The notes below the pieces were generated by a model, which saw only the letters and a list, made by a program, of their open reading frames with translations, was not told the origin of the DNA and searched no databases. Of a DNA stretch of 64,000 nt, positions 1 to 10,673 are shown one piece after another (the first letter of the stretch is position 1; every line of letters starts with the position of its first letter). The position numbers and the translations under genes are program-made. Origin of the DNA: Bicyclus anynana (taxonomy: Eukaryota; Arthropoda; Insecta; Lepidoptera; Nymphalidae); NCBI RefSeq assembly GCF_947172395.1, contig NC_069083.1, positions 15,966,501 through 16,030,500 on the forward strand, read 5' to 3'.

Positions 1-299
1 GCATGAGATTCAGAAAGCTATTCGAGTTTACCAAAAGTAAGCCTTATGCTAATGGAAGAGATTAGTATTTTTCGCAACATGGCGAGCTTTTTTCTTGACT
101 ATATAAAATGACAAACCAATTTATGACAAAGCAGCATAATGCAAGACATACGCCCTATACAATGTGCTGCAGTAATCATCAACTCGGGATAAAATTTCAC
201 TCATAACCATGTTATATTTATATTGAAACACCAATGCTGCTTTGCGGCAGGCGTAGACTTACCCAGACGATCAGTGTGACTAAGAGCTCTACTACTACT

Positions 300-410
300 A
301 TAGGCAGGGTAGGGTAGGGTAGGGCTATGGTAGGGGTGGGGTAGGGTAGGATAAGGTAGGGGTGGGGGTAGGTTAGGGGTAGGGTTAACGAAGTTTTGGG
401 CGTCCGATAG
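300..410 (+). mobile_element. Helitron 3' end with embedded GGTAGGG-type minisatellite
   Basis: A G-rich array of GGTAGGG, GGGGTAGGG and similar units runs from about 303 to 385. It is followed by GGGCGTCCGATAG at 398-410, a one-base variant of the Helitron terminus GGGCGTCCGCTAG seen elsewhere in the window. The 5' end of the element is not recognisable. Two other Helitrons (3760-4069 and 38450-39086) carry the same array in the same relative place, so the array belongs to the element. Confidence 0.6.
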
Positions 411-1557
411 TATTTCAATAAATCGGATTTCTCACAGACACGTCGCGCAAATTCGCTAGTCCTAAATAATGAAGTTATTTCCGGACAAAGAAAAGAAGCT
501 AAAAAGACGTTTCTTTTTAAATTTTTCTGTTTATTTATTGACTGTTTCCAAAAAGTGTTTTATTTTCTTATTTTACAGGCTTAAGCAATTGATACATTTA
601 AAATTGTTATGCAAACATTTTAATTGCGATTAAGTTTTTGAATGCACGCACAATAATCGTTAAAATATTTAAATGTGGGCAATTTATTCCCTTTGCTTCG
701 ACATTTGGTGATGCATTACTCGGACCAGGCACATTTAAAAACCTATTACTCTTAACACGGAATCCGAATGATTATTTTTAATTAAAAAAGTACATAAATC
801 GATTAATCTGTTTATTCGATTACAAATAAAAATCTCACTCGATTGTGGCTCGATCATATCGATTGTGATAAATCGCTATTTCGCTGTACCAATACGTATA
901 CATGATTTAATAATTGGTAAATTTGCTTCCTTTAATGTTATTTTCAAATAATTACATTTACTTTTATTCAAATTGAGATGCGATATTGCAATACTAGTGT
1001 ATTATTTAACTCTATTACTTTGAATGAGATTTTATCTTGTAGCTCAGGCATACAAGGTAATGATAGATATTATTAATCATAGTTATATTATAAAATAATT
1101 ATGTATATGTTACCGGCAATATGTACCAGGTGTTCTATACAATATCTGGGCTTTTCTGGCGATGTATGAAATGTTATTGTTCATTACATACCTAGGTATT
1201 CTATACATGACCTAGGAAATGTATAGGTTACCTACTGTATACTACTAGGAAGTAGATTAAAAATGTCTACTTCATCCTAAGAGCTCTGTTATTATTTGTG
1301 ATTCATTAAAACGAAAATTGAAAGAAAACGAGTAAATAAATCTTCCCTGACCTACCACATTTTATTCGTAGAATTCAAACAGACTTGATACAAAACGAAT
1401 TTTAATAAAACAATTTCATAATACATATTTTGCCTTGCCGAAAGCGTATGCTGTAACAAGAATAAATCAATTTCGGAGCGAGCAATGCGTACTTCCGCGC
1501 TATATCTGTCTCCTGTTATGCGTAGGGTTGCAAACAAAGATATATACGTAGAGAAAA
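411..1557. other. AT-rich stretch without recognised feature
   Basis: No supported gene. A second Helitron-like end, GCGCAAATTCGCTAGT, sits at 445-460 without a recognisable body. ATCGAT-like words are concentrated at 797-880. Confidence 0.4.
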
Positions 1558-2051
1558 GGGATGATGACAGTTTTTAAATTGTATATAAATTAAGCAAAGC
1601 AAAGCAATTTTGTAAAAGTAACAGGATATCTGCGATCATTACTTTCGGAGCTACAAGAATTTAAAGGGTCAGATTTGCGGCACTGCTACGGATCCCTGAA
1701 AAACGCCTCATACAAAATGCTACGAATAAGTGACGTCGTAGGTACATATTGATCGTTAGACTTGTATGGGCGTTCAAACAAAATTACTAATAGCTTTGTT
1801 ATTTGTGCGTTTATGTCTATAGTTCACATATTAAATAATGTCATATTTAAAAAATGTAAGGAAGCTAGAACTATATGATTTTTCATCTAATTACGATAAA
1901 AGATTTTTAATAGATTTTGAAATTTTATAATCTTATTTATTTTACAAATATCCAGACAATCTTTGCATTTTATGAATAAATTAGCTATCATTGACCTCAT
2001 TTATCCAAATGTATCATAAAAATGAATATATTCAAACCTAGTCATCATCCC
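1558..2051 (+). mobile_element. Non-autonomous DNA element, 494 bp, TIR GGGATGATGAC (copy 1)
   Basis: This block is highly similar along its whole length to 26366-26863. It opens with GGGATGATGAC and closes with the reverse complement GTCATCATCCC, giving 11-bp terminal inverted repeats. No ORF is present, and no target-site duplication is obvious. The superfamily is unknown. A LINE begins about 15 bp after its right end. Confidence 0.65.
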
Positions 2052-2092
2052 CAATGTAATCATAATCCATCTATGAAAAATTATGCCTTGGT

Positions 2093-3238
2093 ATGGATAA
2101 TCAATGTGTTACGGTGTTGGCCTTACTTGATTTTAGTAATGCATTTAATAATGTTGATTTTGATCTTCTATTGGCTAAACTAGGTTCTCTCAACATATCT
2201 CCTGAAGTGATTGACTGGTTTCGTAGTTACTTGTTTGGTCGCCGGCAGTGTGTGCGAGTCAATGACTCTGTATCTAACTGGTGCACGATTTCTGCCGGTG
2301 TTCCACAAGGTGGCGTGTTGTCTCCTCTCCTTTTTTCAATTTTCATTAGTTCTATCACTCTTCAGCTTTCTTCTCTCTACCACCTGTATGCGGATGATCT
2401 CCAAATATACGTTCAGGCCAAACTGTCTGATTTGCCTAATGCAATAAATGTTATAAATAAGGATTTAGATTCGATAGTACAATGGAGCAATTCATACGGT
2501 CTGAAAGTGAATCCTTCCAAAACTCAAGTTATAGTTATAGGTAGTCATAATTTGGTAGCACGCATTGATTGGGCTTCTATTCCTAGTGTAGTTTTTGATG
2601 GAACGCATGTGCCATTTAGTGACACGGTTAAAAACCTCGGTGTTACTTTCGATAAGTATTTTACTTGGGCACCCCAGGTAAGTGAGGTCAGTAGGAAGGT
2701 GTTTGCATCTATAGGGTCACTTCGAAGATTAAGAAATTTCCTTCCAGTATCTACTAAAATTGCGCTTGCACAATCACTCCTACTACCAATTCTCGATTAT
2801 GCTGACACGTGTTATCTTAATTTGAGTGAGGAACTGCTTGATAAGCTTGAGCGCATTCAGAACATTTGTATAAGATTCATATTTGGACTTCGCAAATATG
2901 ATCATATTTCCGAATTTCGCGATAAACTCAAGTGGCCTTCAATTCGCCTTCGCAGGAATACTCACATTCTTTTTATTTCATATAACGTCCTTTTTAACCC
3001 TGCTACTCCCCCATATCTAAAGGAGCGATTTAACTTTCTCAGTGATTCTCATTGTCGCTCACTTCGATCTGAGGATAATTTCATTCTAAAAATTCCTTCC
3101 CATAATACTTCCTATTATTCTAAATCATTCTCTGTAAAAGCTGCTCGCCTCTGGAATTCCTTACCTCTCGAGGCTCGGCGTGCGCAATCTCTAGCTTCTT
3201 TCAAACAACTGGTAAATATGCACTTCTTTCCTCCTTGA
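2093..3238 (+). CDS. Reverse transcriptase fragment of a CR1-group non-LTR retrotransposon
   Basis: This 381-residue frame is the only long ORF in the window. It encodes the palm and thumb of a LINE reverse transcriptase, which copies element RNA into a nicked target site. Seen in order: motif A DFSNAF (residues 13-18, catalytic D13), GVPQGGVLSPLLF (69-81), the catalytic YADD box (99-102), and the C-terminal LWNSLP block (353-358). That block is usual in CR1, L2 and Kiri-type elements. There is no RNase H domain and no endonuclease. The methionine at 2093 is only the first ATG in a 5'-truncated copy and is not a natural start, because the frame continues upstream to a stop near 2063. The ORF has no internal stop, so the insertion is fairly young, but the copy cannot be autonomous. 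CR1-group placement is from motif memory; a jockey-like clade is the alternative. Confidence 0.85.
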   Translation: MDNQCVTVLALLDFSNAFNNVDFDLLLAKLGSLNISPEVIDWFRSYLFGRRQCVRVNDSVSNWCTISAGVPQGGVLSPLLFSIFISSITLQLSSLYHLYADDLQIYVQAKLSDLPNAINVINKDLDSIVQWSNSYGLKVNPSKTQVIVIGSHNLVARIDWASIPSVVFDGTHVPFSDTVKNLGVTFDKYFTWAPQVSEVSRKVFASIGSLRRLRNFLPVSTKIALAQSLLLPILDYADTCYLNLSEELLDKLERIQNICIRFIFGLRKYDHISEFRDKLKWPSIRLRRNTHILFISYNVLFNPATPPYLKERFNFLSDSHCRSLRSEDNFILKIPSHNTSYYSKSFSVKAARLWNSLPLEARRAQSLASFKQLVNMHFFPP

Positions 3239-3376
3239 CCTTTTTATCATTCCGTATTTATTTTCGTTTAAATGATTTTATTTATTTGTTCATGTTTAAA
3301 TAATTGTTGATGTTGTCTTGTTTCTTACTTTTTACATCTAAATTATTTAAATAAAATTTTCGTATGTATGCTTATG

Positions 3377-3377
<1 letters not shown>

Positions 3378-3422
<45 letters not shown>
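3378..3422. repeat. (TA)n microsatellite
   Basis: About 22 TA units lie in the 3' UTR of the LINE. Confidence 0.95.
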
Positions 3423-3424
<2 letters not shown>

Positions 3425-3759
3425 TTGTAAGTATCCTTATTTATGTAGGAATATATGTAATTGTTGGTAGGTATGTATGTATATTTGTATGTGTTCATAT
3501 ATATATATAAATATATTGATTTTGATTTTATATATTATTATCTAAGTGTAATATATCTTCTACTTCTCTTTTTATGTGTACACCCGTCATTATGCATTAT
3601 TCCTTGTATTTATTTTCTCTTTTTTCGATTGGTTGTCTGGAAGAGATCGCTCATTAGCGATAAGGCCGCCAATTGTACATTAGTTTTTAAGTAAATTTCT
3701 TGCCTGTTATTATTATTTTTGGTGTACAATAAAGTATATTTCATTCATTCATTCATTCA

Positions 3760-4069
3760 TCTATATATATAAAAAAATAAATTGCTGTCCGTTAGTCTCG
3801 CTAAAACTCGATAACGGCTTAACGGATTTATCTTATCTTGGTCTTGAAATGTTCTTGGAGGTATAGGGAAGGTTTAAAAGGTGAGAAAAAATAAAATAAT
3901 TTAGGAGAAAACCCTAAAAACTGCCCTTTTCTATTTCCCATACAAACGTTTAAGAGTCAAGCGGTAGGGGTTGGGTAGGGGTAGGGTAGGGGTAGAGGTA
4001 TAGAAGGGTAGAGAAGGGATAGAGAATAAGTGCACTTATGTCAAAACGAAGCTTGACCGGGTCCGCTAG
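3760..4069 (+). mobile_element. Helitron with GGTAGGG minisatellite, nested in the LINE tail
   Basis: It begins TC at 3760-3761 after an A and ends CTAG at 4066-4069 before a T, matching Helitron insertion between A and T. The interior has the family's degenerate text (aacggcttaacggattt) and a short GGGGTAGGG array at 3965-4015. Non-autonomous: no Rep/helicase coding. Confidence 0.75.
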
Positions 4070-4937
4070 TCATATACTAAAATATTGTCGAACATCATGA
4101 CCACGTGTTCCCTGACCACGACCACGACCACTGAAATATATATGTGTGATTTAAAGTTATTAATTTGATAATTAACCTACAGAAGTCCGAAAAATAAGGA
4201 AAAAATGTAGACAAAAAGAAAAATAAAATCCTAAAACCTAATCGTAAGGCCACTACCTAAGTCATCTAGACATTCGATACCTGTCTTAATTATCATTATA
4301 GGTAAGGGGATATGGAGCTTGAAACCACCACGCTGCTCTAATGGCGGCCAGACGCGAACTGTCACAGAAAAAAATACCATCATCATATTCAAACATCGCA
4401 TGTTTATCGCAGCCCTTGAAAAATTTAGAGTTCGAAGACAAATTACAAACAGGTTCGTAGAAATTGGAAAGTTTGCCGAAAAGAAAGCCTTGAACATAAA
4501 TATCATCAACATATTAACCGATTATTTATTAACAACGATCCTGATTTATTAGATCGAGAATTCTTTAGCTTTACAAGATAATTATGAGATTTATTACGAT
4601 GATAATGTTATATACATACATTATTTAAAAAAACCAACAGTGATTCATGCGAATTTTTCTCTACCCACATGTCCCGTTTAGTACCTAACTACGTATAGGC
4701 TTACCTATTGAATGTATTTTTATGGGGAAACCCCTTATTGACTAGGCATAAGAAATTTACTAGAAAAACCAACCACCTTTCGATTTTTTTTTATAGTAGA
4801 TATTAGTTTCATTATAGTATTACATATTTATTTTATTGTAAAATATTAAGCTTCTTACCGATTTCTGAAAATTTCTAATAAAAAGGGAAAAAGTTCGCTA
4901 AAGGTAAAAAATTATGTCATATAAGTTATAGTACCTA
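4070..4937. other. Mostly unassigned; one short repeat fragment
   Basis: At 4297-4345 lies a fragment (GGGGATATGGAGCTTGAAAC...CACCACGCTGCTC) shared with 13358-13395 and, inverted, with 23991-24045. At 4098-4132 there is a small ACCACG repeat. Nothing else is recognised. Confidence 0.45.
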
Positions 4938-5121
4938 CTACTAACTGACTTCCTCGACTTCGTCCACCCTTAGACCTTAAATCTCCTTAAGCTAACCCTG
5001 TCGCAGAAACCGTTATTAGTGACGTGTACTAACTATAAACTACCCCTGCCTAATTTCATATTTGTGATCTTGCGGTTTTCGATATTTCGTGATCTTTTGC
5101 TTTTATATAGCTACTAGAAAT
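4938..5121 (-). mobile_element. Decayed Helitron fragment
   Basis: The text CGACTTCGTCCACCCTTAGA matches the inverted 3' portion of the Helitrons at 52626-52800 and 53905-54069. Similarity continues through the GTCGCA and TTTTCGATATTTCGTGAT blocks. The terminal CTAG is lost. Confidence 0.6.
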
Positions 5122-6465
5122 TCGCGTTAGATAATTTTCATTACCAATGGGCTTCCTAATCGGGTAATCCACCATACAAATTAAGTAAGTTGGTATTTGG
5201 CTGATCTATGTCTGTTTCGTATATATGTGTATAGTTTTTAGTATGACTAATACAAATATAAGTTTGTAGATAGCAACAGTTTTCGCGGAAATACTAAGGG
5301 GAATTCCGTGGAATACCCTACCATAAAAATGTAAAATCCCATTAACTCTAAAAGGTTTAAATAATACATTTTACTATAATATGTGTCATGCAAGTAACCA
5401 CAAATATAATAGCATACTCGTGTATTTTAAGTACGCATACTACACAAAACTTTCGATTGTGAAAATTTACTTTTCTTGCTATTTGGTGCAAAAATCACCC
5501 ATATCCAACACACCTAATATTTGCAGCAAACTTTGTGTAGTCAAGTAAAACATTACAACAAACATAAATAAAGACAACTTATAAATAAAGCAAATAAATT
5601 ATAAATTAATTATGTTTTTATAATAAGATAAAAATAGTAAAAATTTAAATTGAAAAAAAATTACTGAATTCCTACTATCTTACGTTGAATTTATTATTTT
5701 AAACTTAATTAAAGAATTTAATCAAGAATTACAATACCTTAAATGGAAGTAATTTAATTGAAAACCGTGGTATATTGTCAAAAATAAAGATAACATCCCG
5801 TTCGCATATCAGTTACGTAAAATGGGACATCATTGTATGCTTAACGGTTTATTGTTCGCCGGTTAGCGCACGACAAATAACTCTTTTTGGCGGCAAAACG
5901 TGGGAGGCGTATATTTTGAATCACAACAACGTTATCTACAAAACCAAATTATACCCTAAATAAAGGAGATAGAGCTTATTTTTCACCGCCCCAGCTTCGG
6001 AATAACTTGGTAAAGTTTATATTTGTATATATTTGTATATATAAATTTTGGCATTCGGTTACATGTTACACAGTAAGCTACGATGCTCGCTGATATTATT
6101 TTTATATGAACCGTTACTTATTTAACTCTGCGTGGCCTATTAAATTTTACGCCCGATAGGCTTGCACTTGACTACAATCTACAATCATTCCTTAAAATAA
6201 GCAATGATACGGTCTAAATAAGAGAGTTTTTGTTAGTGAATCCGACTACTGCTTAGCAAAAATACGTAGCAGAAACAAAAATATTTAGAACTAGGTGATA
6301 CCGATTTTTCATTTTCAATTATCGGCGTTCGTACGTTTTACTTAAAACCTTAACAAATAAAAACCTACGTACTTAAATCATTTATCTATTCATAAAAACC
6401 GCCTAAACATCCATTTAATAATGCTTAAACAATTTATAGAGATTTGCGAAATCCTGTGTTACTTC
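5122..6465. other. Unassigned AT-rich DNA
   Basis: No gene or repeat could be supported. Short open frames around 5775-5963 lack coding character. Confidence 0.4.
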
Positions 6466-6518
6466 ACTTGTCCTATCAGATATCGGTCAAAGAGGAATCG
6501 TGCATCCCACCCACAGCT
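6466..6518 (+). repeat. Dispersed repeat, copy 1 (pair with 6908-6984)
   Basis: It shares GTCAAAGAGGAA and CATCCCACCC with 6908-6984, in the same orientation. The Helitron at 6534 lies between the two copies. Confidence 0.5.
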
Positions 6519-6533
6519 AATTAATTTTAAGTA

Positions 6534-6759
6534 TCCTACTAATATTATAACTATTATAACTAAGTTTGTATGGATGTCTGTTTGGATGTTAGTTACTCTT
6601 TAACGCCGCAGCTACTGGACCGATTTGGTCGAAATTTGGAATGTAAATAGATTTTACTCTGGATTAACACGTAGACTTCTCATACCGGAAAAAATTGTGG
6701 TTCCCAAAGGATTTGTAAAAACCAAATTTGACGCGGACGAAGTCGCGGGCGTCCACTAG
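6534..6759 (+). mobile_element. Complete short Helitron, 226 bp
   Basis: It starts TCCTACTAATATTATAAC after an A and ends GGGCGTCCACTAG before a T. The 3' hairpin is GCGGACG paired with CGTCC. The interior reads GCTACTGGACCGATTTGG and ACTCTGGATTAACACGTAG, as in the copy at 54627-54824. No coding capacity. Confidence 0.8.
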
Positions 6760-6907
6760 TAATAATTAAAAGAAAGAAACTGCTTCTTTTTATTCATGGG
6801 TTTTCAGACTACAGAGTTGAGCGAACTCCCGGAAAAAATAGCCTTTCTTGCCTCTTTTTATTTATACATTTATGTAGTGGAGTTTGTACGAAATCCCGTA
6901 ATACCTC

Positions 6908-6984
6908 ACTTGTCCCATCACGGCTCAGTGGTCCCGCAACGATGTCGGTCAAAGAGGAACTGTGCCATCCCACCCGCGGCTCGA
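6908..6984 (+). repeat. Dispersed repeat, copy 2 (pair with 6466-6518)
   Basis: A longer version of the 6466 repeat, with GGCTCAGTGGTCCCGCAACG followed by the shared GTCAAAGAGGAA block. The leading GGCTCAGTGG resembles a Pol III A box, so a SINE origin is possible. Confidence 0.4.
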
Positions 6985-7095
6985 TATACGATCCCGTCTG
7001 AGACTACTCGTAAATTCTTGTACGTTATAAAGTGCATCTTCCAGTATTATAATGTTGCTAAGCGTAGAGAAAGCTGTAGTGACATCGTAGTAATG

Positions 7096-7200
7096 AAAAT
7101 AATTAATATTATAAAGAGGTAAGATTTGTTTTTATGTTTGTTTGTTACGAATAGTGTGTGGAACAAACAGACCAATTAAAAAAATCTTTTACCAGCTTCA
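7096..7200 (+). mobile_element. Helitron 5' fragment
   Basis: The block TAATATTATAAAGAGGTAAG is the family's 5' signature (compare 37729). The 3' end is absent. Confidence 0.5.
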
Positions 7201-7350
7201 TTATCAACGCGTAACAGGCTATGTTTTATCTTGGTATTTTCTCGGGAATAGCTACACAGATAAAAGGTAAAATATACCAATACAATACATTTAATCTTTT
7301 GAAAGAAATTTTTATGCAATTGACGTTTACAATAACGAGGCTAATTTGCC

Positions 7351-7437
7351 TTAACTGGTGACAGAAGTTACCCTGTTTGTCCAACGCGGAAATGCAGCCA
7401 GTATTCTTACCACCATTCCACGTGAGCATGATATGTA
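7351..7437 (+). pseudogene. Remnant of a retroelement-type protein (GNAASIL domain)
   Basis: The plus-strand frame reads QRGNAASILTTIPREHD at 7382-7437, preceded by a shortened CTGGTGACAGAAG block. The same protein end occurs at 10943-11031 and, with far more of the domain, at 57177-57597. I recognise the domain from unannotated invertebrate mobile-element proteins but cannot name the element. Confidence 0.5.
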
Positions 7438-8132
7438 TAACCATTATTATAAGCTAGTTTCTTAATTAATAATTAAATAAATTCTTTTTAATTAATTTAA
7501 TTATTAATATGTATTTGTTGTTGGCTGAATAAATATAAAGAGCTTTAGACAAGTTAGTTTCTTCGCAATGAAAAAAATATTGAATACTTAAACTTACATT
7601 AATTTCTCATAATCTACAGAGGATAATATCGCTACGATACTGGAATACCGGCTTAAAGTTAACGAATAATGTCGAGGACGGGCGATGGCACCCGGAACAG
7701 CGCCCTTATTCCGATACTCTCGTACTTAGCAACGACGGGTTTCTCGATGTAGAACAAAATATAAAAATTGGAATCGAGTAAGGATCGATTTATTAGCGAG
7801 TCAAGACAATGAGCATATGACGATATCATCGAGAAAGCTATAACATTCTTTAATTTTTTTTTTGTTGGAGCGTTAAAATAGTATTAACCCGCGACTGCGT
7901 CTGATTAAGGTTTTTTTAACCCTTCATCTTCTTGGTCGTAATATTGAAGGTCGTATCTGCATTCCAATCCCTTGGTTGCGTTGTTTATAGTTCCTCTTGG
8001 TACAATTTGGTCCTCAGCTTTCCAAGTCCAATTTTGTCAAGATCGGTGTAGCGATTAAGCTAAAGATATGAAATAAATAAACTTACATTAGCTTATTGTA
8101 AGTATTGTATTATTATTGTAAGTATTATAGTA
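7438..8132. other. Unassigned; one AT-rich imperfect palindrome
   Basis: ATTAATAATTAAAT near 7463 is mirrored near 7493. No gene is supported. Confidence 0.4.
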
Positions 8133-8461
8133 AGAGAGCCGTGATAGCCCAGTGGATATGACCTCTGCCTCCGATTCTGGAAGGTATGGGTTCGAATCCG
8201 GTCCGGGGCATGCACCTCCAACTTTTCAGTTCAGTGCATTTTAAGAAATTAAATATCAAGTATTGTAAATGGTGAAGGAAAAACATCGTGATACTGCGTA
8301 CCAGAGATTTTTCTTAGTTATCTGCGTGTGTGAAGTCTGCCAATCCGCATTGGGCCAGCGTGGTGGACTATTGGCCTAACCCCTCTCATTCTGAGGGGAG
8401 ACTCGAGCTCAGCAGTGAGCTGAATATGGGTTGATAACGAAGTACTATCATTATCATCATC
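8133..8461 (+). mobile_element. tRNA-derived SINE, family A, near full length
   Basis: The head carries a Pol III A box TAGCCCAGTGG (8145-8155) and a B box GGTTCGAATCC (8189-8199). The body continues through AACATCGTGA, GTCTGCCAATCCGCATTGGG and TGGTGGACTATTGGCCTAAC, and ends with a degenerate ATC/ATTATC tail. Transcription would be by RNA polymerase III and mobilisation by a LINE. Other copies: 9536, 19990, 28570, 29911 and 42841. Confidence 0.85.
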
Positions 8462-8625
8462 ATGGACGTCCCCAACTGGACCTGCAAACACCATAGTCTT
8501 CAGCCGTTTGCATCCAGAAGTTCACTGTTACCCACTTGATGTCTTCGGTCAACGGTCACACACTGGACTTTCCGGTGCGAGGTCGCCATTATAGCACCTT
8601 TGGACCCTAACGACCATCAATATTA
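8462..8625 (-). mobile_element. RTE-type LINE 3' fragment
   Basis: Aligns with the inverse of the RTE tail at 41690-41998 (CTTGATGTCTTCGGTCAACG, TCCGGTGCGAGGTCGCCATT). It abuts the ATC tail of the SINE head-on, so both elements share the trinucleotide run. Confidence 0.65.
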
Positions 8626-9535
8626 TATGTGGGAATAAACTAAAATCTCACATTGCTCTTTCATAGGAAAATAATTTATTTTAATTTATTATTGCAATTA
8701 TCAATATTATATCACCTTATGAAAACATTTTATCGTAATTTATTCAACAAAGAACCATCTCTCTTACATTGATGGAAGCAACAGCCTTACAAGTAATAAA
8801 AATATTTCTCTACTTATGTCCAAGTAATATTCACGTAAATGGCTAATGTTAAGAGAAATAACCTAACGCGTTAATCTCACTAGCCTCGGACCACTGTATT
8901 AGGTAACCTAAGTAGTGTTACCAGTTTTTCTAAAAAAAAATAGGACTATCTGAGCTTAAGATTGAACGTCTAATTTTTACCAACATATAACCGTTTTACT
9001 ATTCAATTTCAAAAACTTTTTACCCATTTATATCAAAACTTTTGTTTTCGGTTCTTAGAAAAGTTTCTTGCTCTTGGAGAATGGTGGAATTCATAAAGTT
9101 ATAAAAAAATAGATTACAAAAACTTGATGACACTAATTTTATAAGACCAAGTTATATACCCTAAATGAGCTCTTCGCATCGGCTAAAAATAATTCTTTAT
9201 ACTTCAGACAGTATTGTGTGATTTCGGGAAGAAGTATATAGGTCATTTCAGGATATACAAATCGGGACTGTCTCTGTAAATTGGCACGTGTGGTGAATCA
9301 GAAAACAAGTGACAGCAAGGTATGAAAAAAATCCAAGGCAACCTCCATGTAGAGCTAATTAAAACTAAATTCTATCGGCAACTTATAAGGTCGGTGGTAT
9401 TTTATGTCAGATCATCTTTTTATTAAAATTCGTATCTTTTATGTCATAGCAATTTCCTTTTTCAGACCATCCTTGTGTACCTTTTAATAGAATGACTTGT
9501 GTTTGAAATAAACATTTTAATACCAATATTAAATA
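8626..9535. other. Unassigned AT-rich DNA
   Basis: No gene or clear repeat is seen. Confidence 0.4.
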
Positions 9536-9803
9536 TCATCATCATCATTAGCAACCCATTTTCAGCTCACTGTTAAGTACAAGTCTCCTCTCAGAAAGAG
9601 AGGGGTTAGGCCAATAGTCCACCACGGTCGCCCAATGCGGATTGGCAGACTTCACTCACGTAGAAGAAAATTCTCAGGTATGCAGCTTTTCTCACAATGT
9701 TTTTTCTTTACCCTTCGAAACACGTGTTATTTAATTTCTTCAATTCCACATAATTCAGTAGTTGGAGGTGCATATCCCGAACTGGATTCGAACCTACGCC
9801 CAC
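9536..9803 (-). mobile_element. SINE family A, minus orientation, head truncated
   Basis: An ATCATCATC tail at 9536 is followed by the inverted family A body (AGGCCAATAGTCCACCACGG) and the B box as GGATTCGAACC near 9783. The A-box end is lost. Confidence 0.8.
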
Positions 9804-9867
9804 TTTATTCTAAGAGGAGACTAGTGCTCAACAGTAAGCCAAAAATGGTTTACGAATGATGATGAGT
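9804..9867 (+). mobile_element. SINE family A 3' tail, plus orientation
   Basis: TCTAAGAGGAGACTAGTGCT and a GATGATGAG end match the last 60 bp of family A. It is joined tail-out to the preceding inverted copy. Confidence 0.65.
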
Positions 9868-10458
9868 TATGGACCGTCACGGTTCCTTAAATAGGCTAAA
9901 AACCAAGAACAGAAAAGTATTTACCATAATGTGCCGTTTAAAGAATATCCCTCCTCCCATATCAATACTGGCGCCCGGTGATGCAATAACGAGATTACGG
10001 TACCTCGTATTTATTACCGACGCAGCTACTATAAATAACTTACTCTTAATTCACTCAATGCGAGCTCACTGGCCATTCATTGATTTATTTGGCAGATTGA
10101 ACTTTACAAGTGAAAAAATGGCACGACTGAACTCACTTCCGTGATATTGTGTCTTTTGTCTACAGGATTTGCGACACGAATCTAAGAGTACGTATTACCT
10201 GTTAGGTGACCTTACATTCCTTTTAACCACAGATTTTTACTGACTTTTGCGTAATAGGTTTTAAAAAAATCAGTTGACCTTTTTTATGAAACTTTAAATG
10301 AAATCTGTTTTGAGTTTCATGATAAAATGAATAATTTAAGGTACATTTGAAACGAAAAATTTGTGACTAAATTCGAAAGTATATTTTGCTATTAAGACGT
10401 ATATAATCAAATAATCATTATTTAAGAAAGGTGATAGCAATAATATATAGCATAATCC
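9868..10458. other. Unassigned; unrecognised 91-codon open frame
   Basis: A plus-strand frame at 9869-10144 has 91 codons and mixed composition, no motif I recognise, and no splice or promoter context. It is more likely chance than a gene. Confidence 0.3.
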
Positions 10459-10652
10459 CATATAGGGTCCCAAGGTGCTGGAATGGCGACCTCGCAGCGG
10501 AAACCGCAGTCTTGATCAACCCTTCACTAGGTGGAACGAGGACAAAAGCGGGTTGCAGGGAGCCACTGGATGCTGGCGGCTCGAGACTGCTGTGCTTGGA
10601 AGTCCATGCAAGAGGCCTATGTCCAGCAGTAGACGTCCATCGGCTGATAATG
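10459..10652 (+). pseudogene. RTE-type LINE ORF C-terminus and 3' tail
   Basis: The frame starting at 10475 reads LEWRPRSGNRS, then TRWNEDKSG and CWRLETAV. These echo the WRPRxGxRxxGRPxTRWxDD signature at the C-terminus of lepidopteran RTE endonuclease/reverse transcriptase proteins. The tail reads GTCCAGCAGTAGACGTCCAT and CGGCTGATAATGA. Only the last part of the LINE is present. The end is folded into an 18-bp inverted repeat. Confidence 0.7.
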
Positions 10653-10673
10653 ACGATTATCAGCCGATGGACG
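10634..10673. repeat. Perfect 18-bp inverted repeat, 4-base loop
   Basis: The arms at 10634-10651 and 10656-10673 (CGTCCATCGGCTGATAAT and its complement) flank GACG. The right arm is an inverted copy of the RTE tail. Confidence 0.9.

Larger units (their letters stand above)
2066..3759 (+). mobile_element. 5'-truncated CR1-group LINE with TTCA tail
   Basis: The element holds a reverse transcriptase ORF, then about 500 bp of 3' UTR with a TA microsatellite, and ends in a (TTCA)n tail at 3741-3759. The endonuclease domain and the first RT blocks are missing, a typical 5' truncation. The frame is open back to about 2066. A Helitron is inserted in the tail directly after 3759. Confidence 0.8.

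Noticed and set aside
218..418. 66-codon minus-strand ORF rich in Pro and Tyr
   Set aside because: It reads through the G-rich minisatellite; low complexity only.
7226..7444. 72-codon minus-strand ORF
   Set aside because: Antisense to the GNAASIL remnant at 7351-7437.
8145..8199. tRNA gene (A and B boxes)
   Set aside because: The boxes head a SINE body found at several other loci; no cloverleaf acceptor stem closes.
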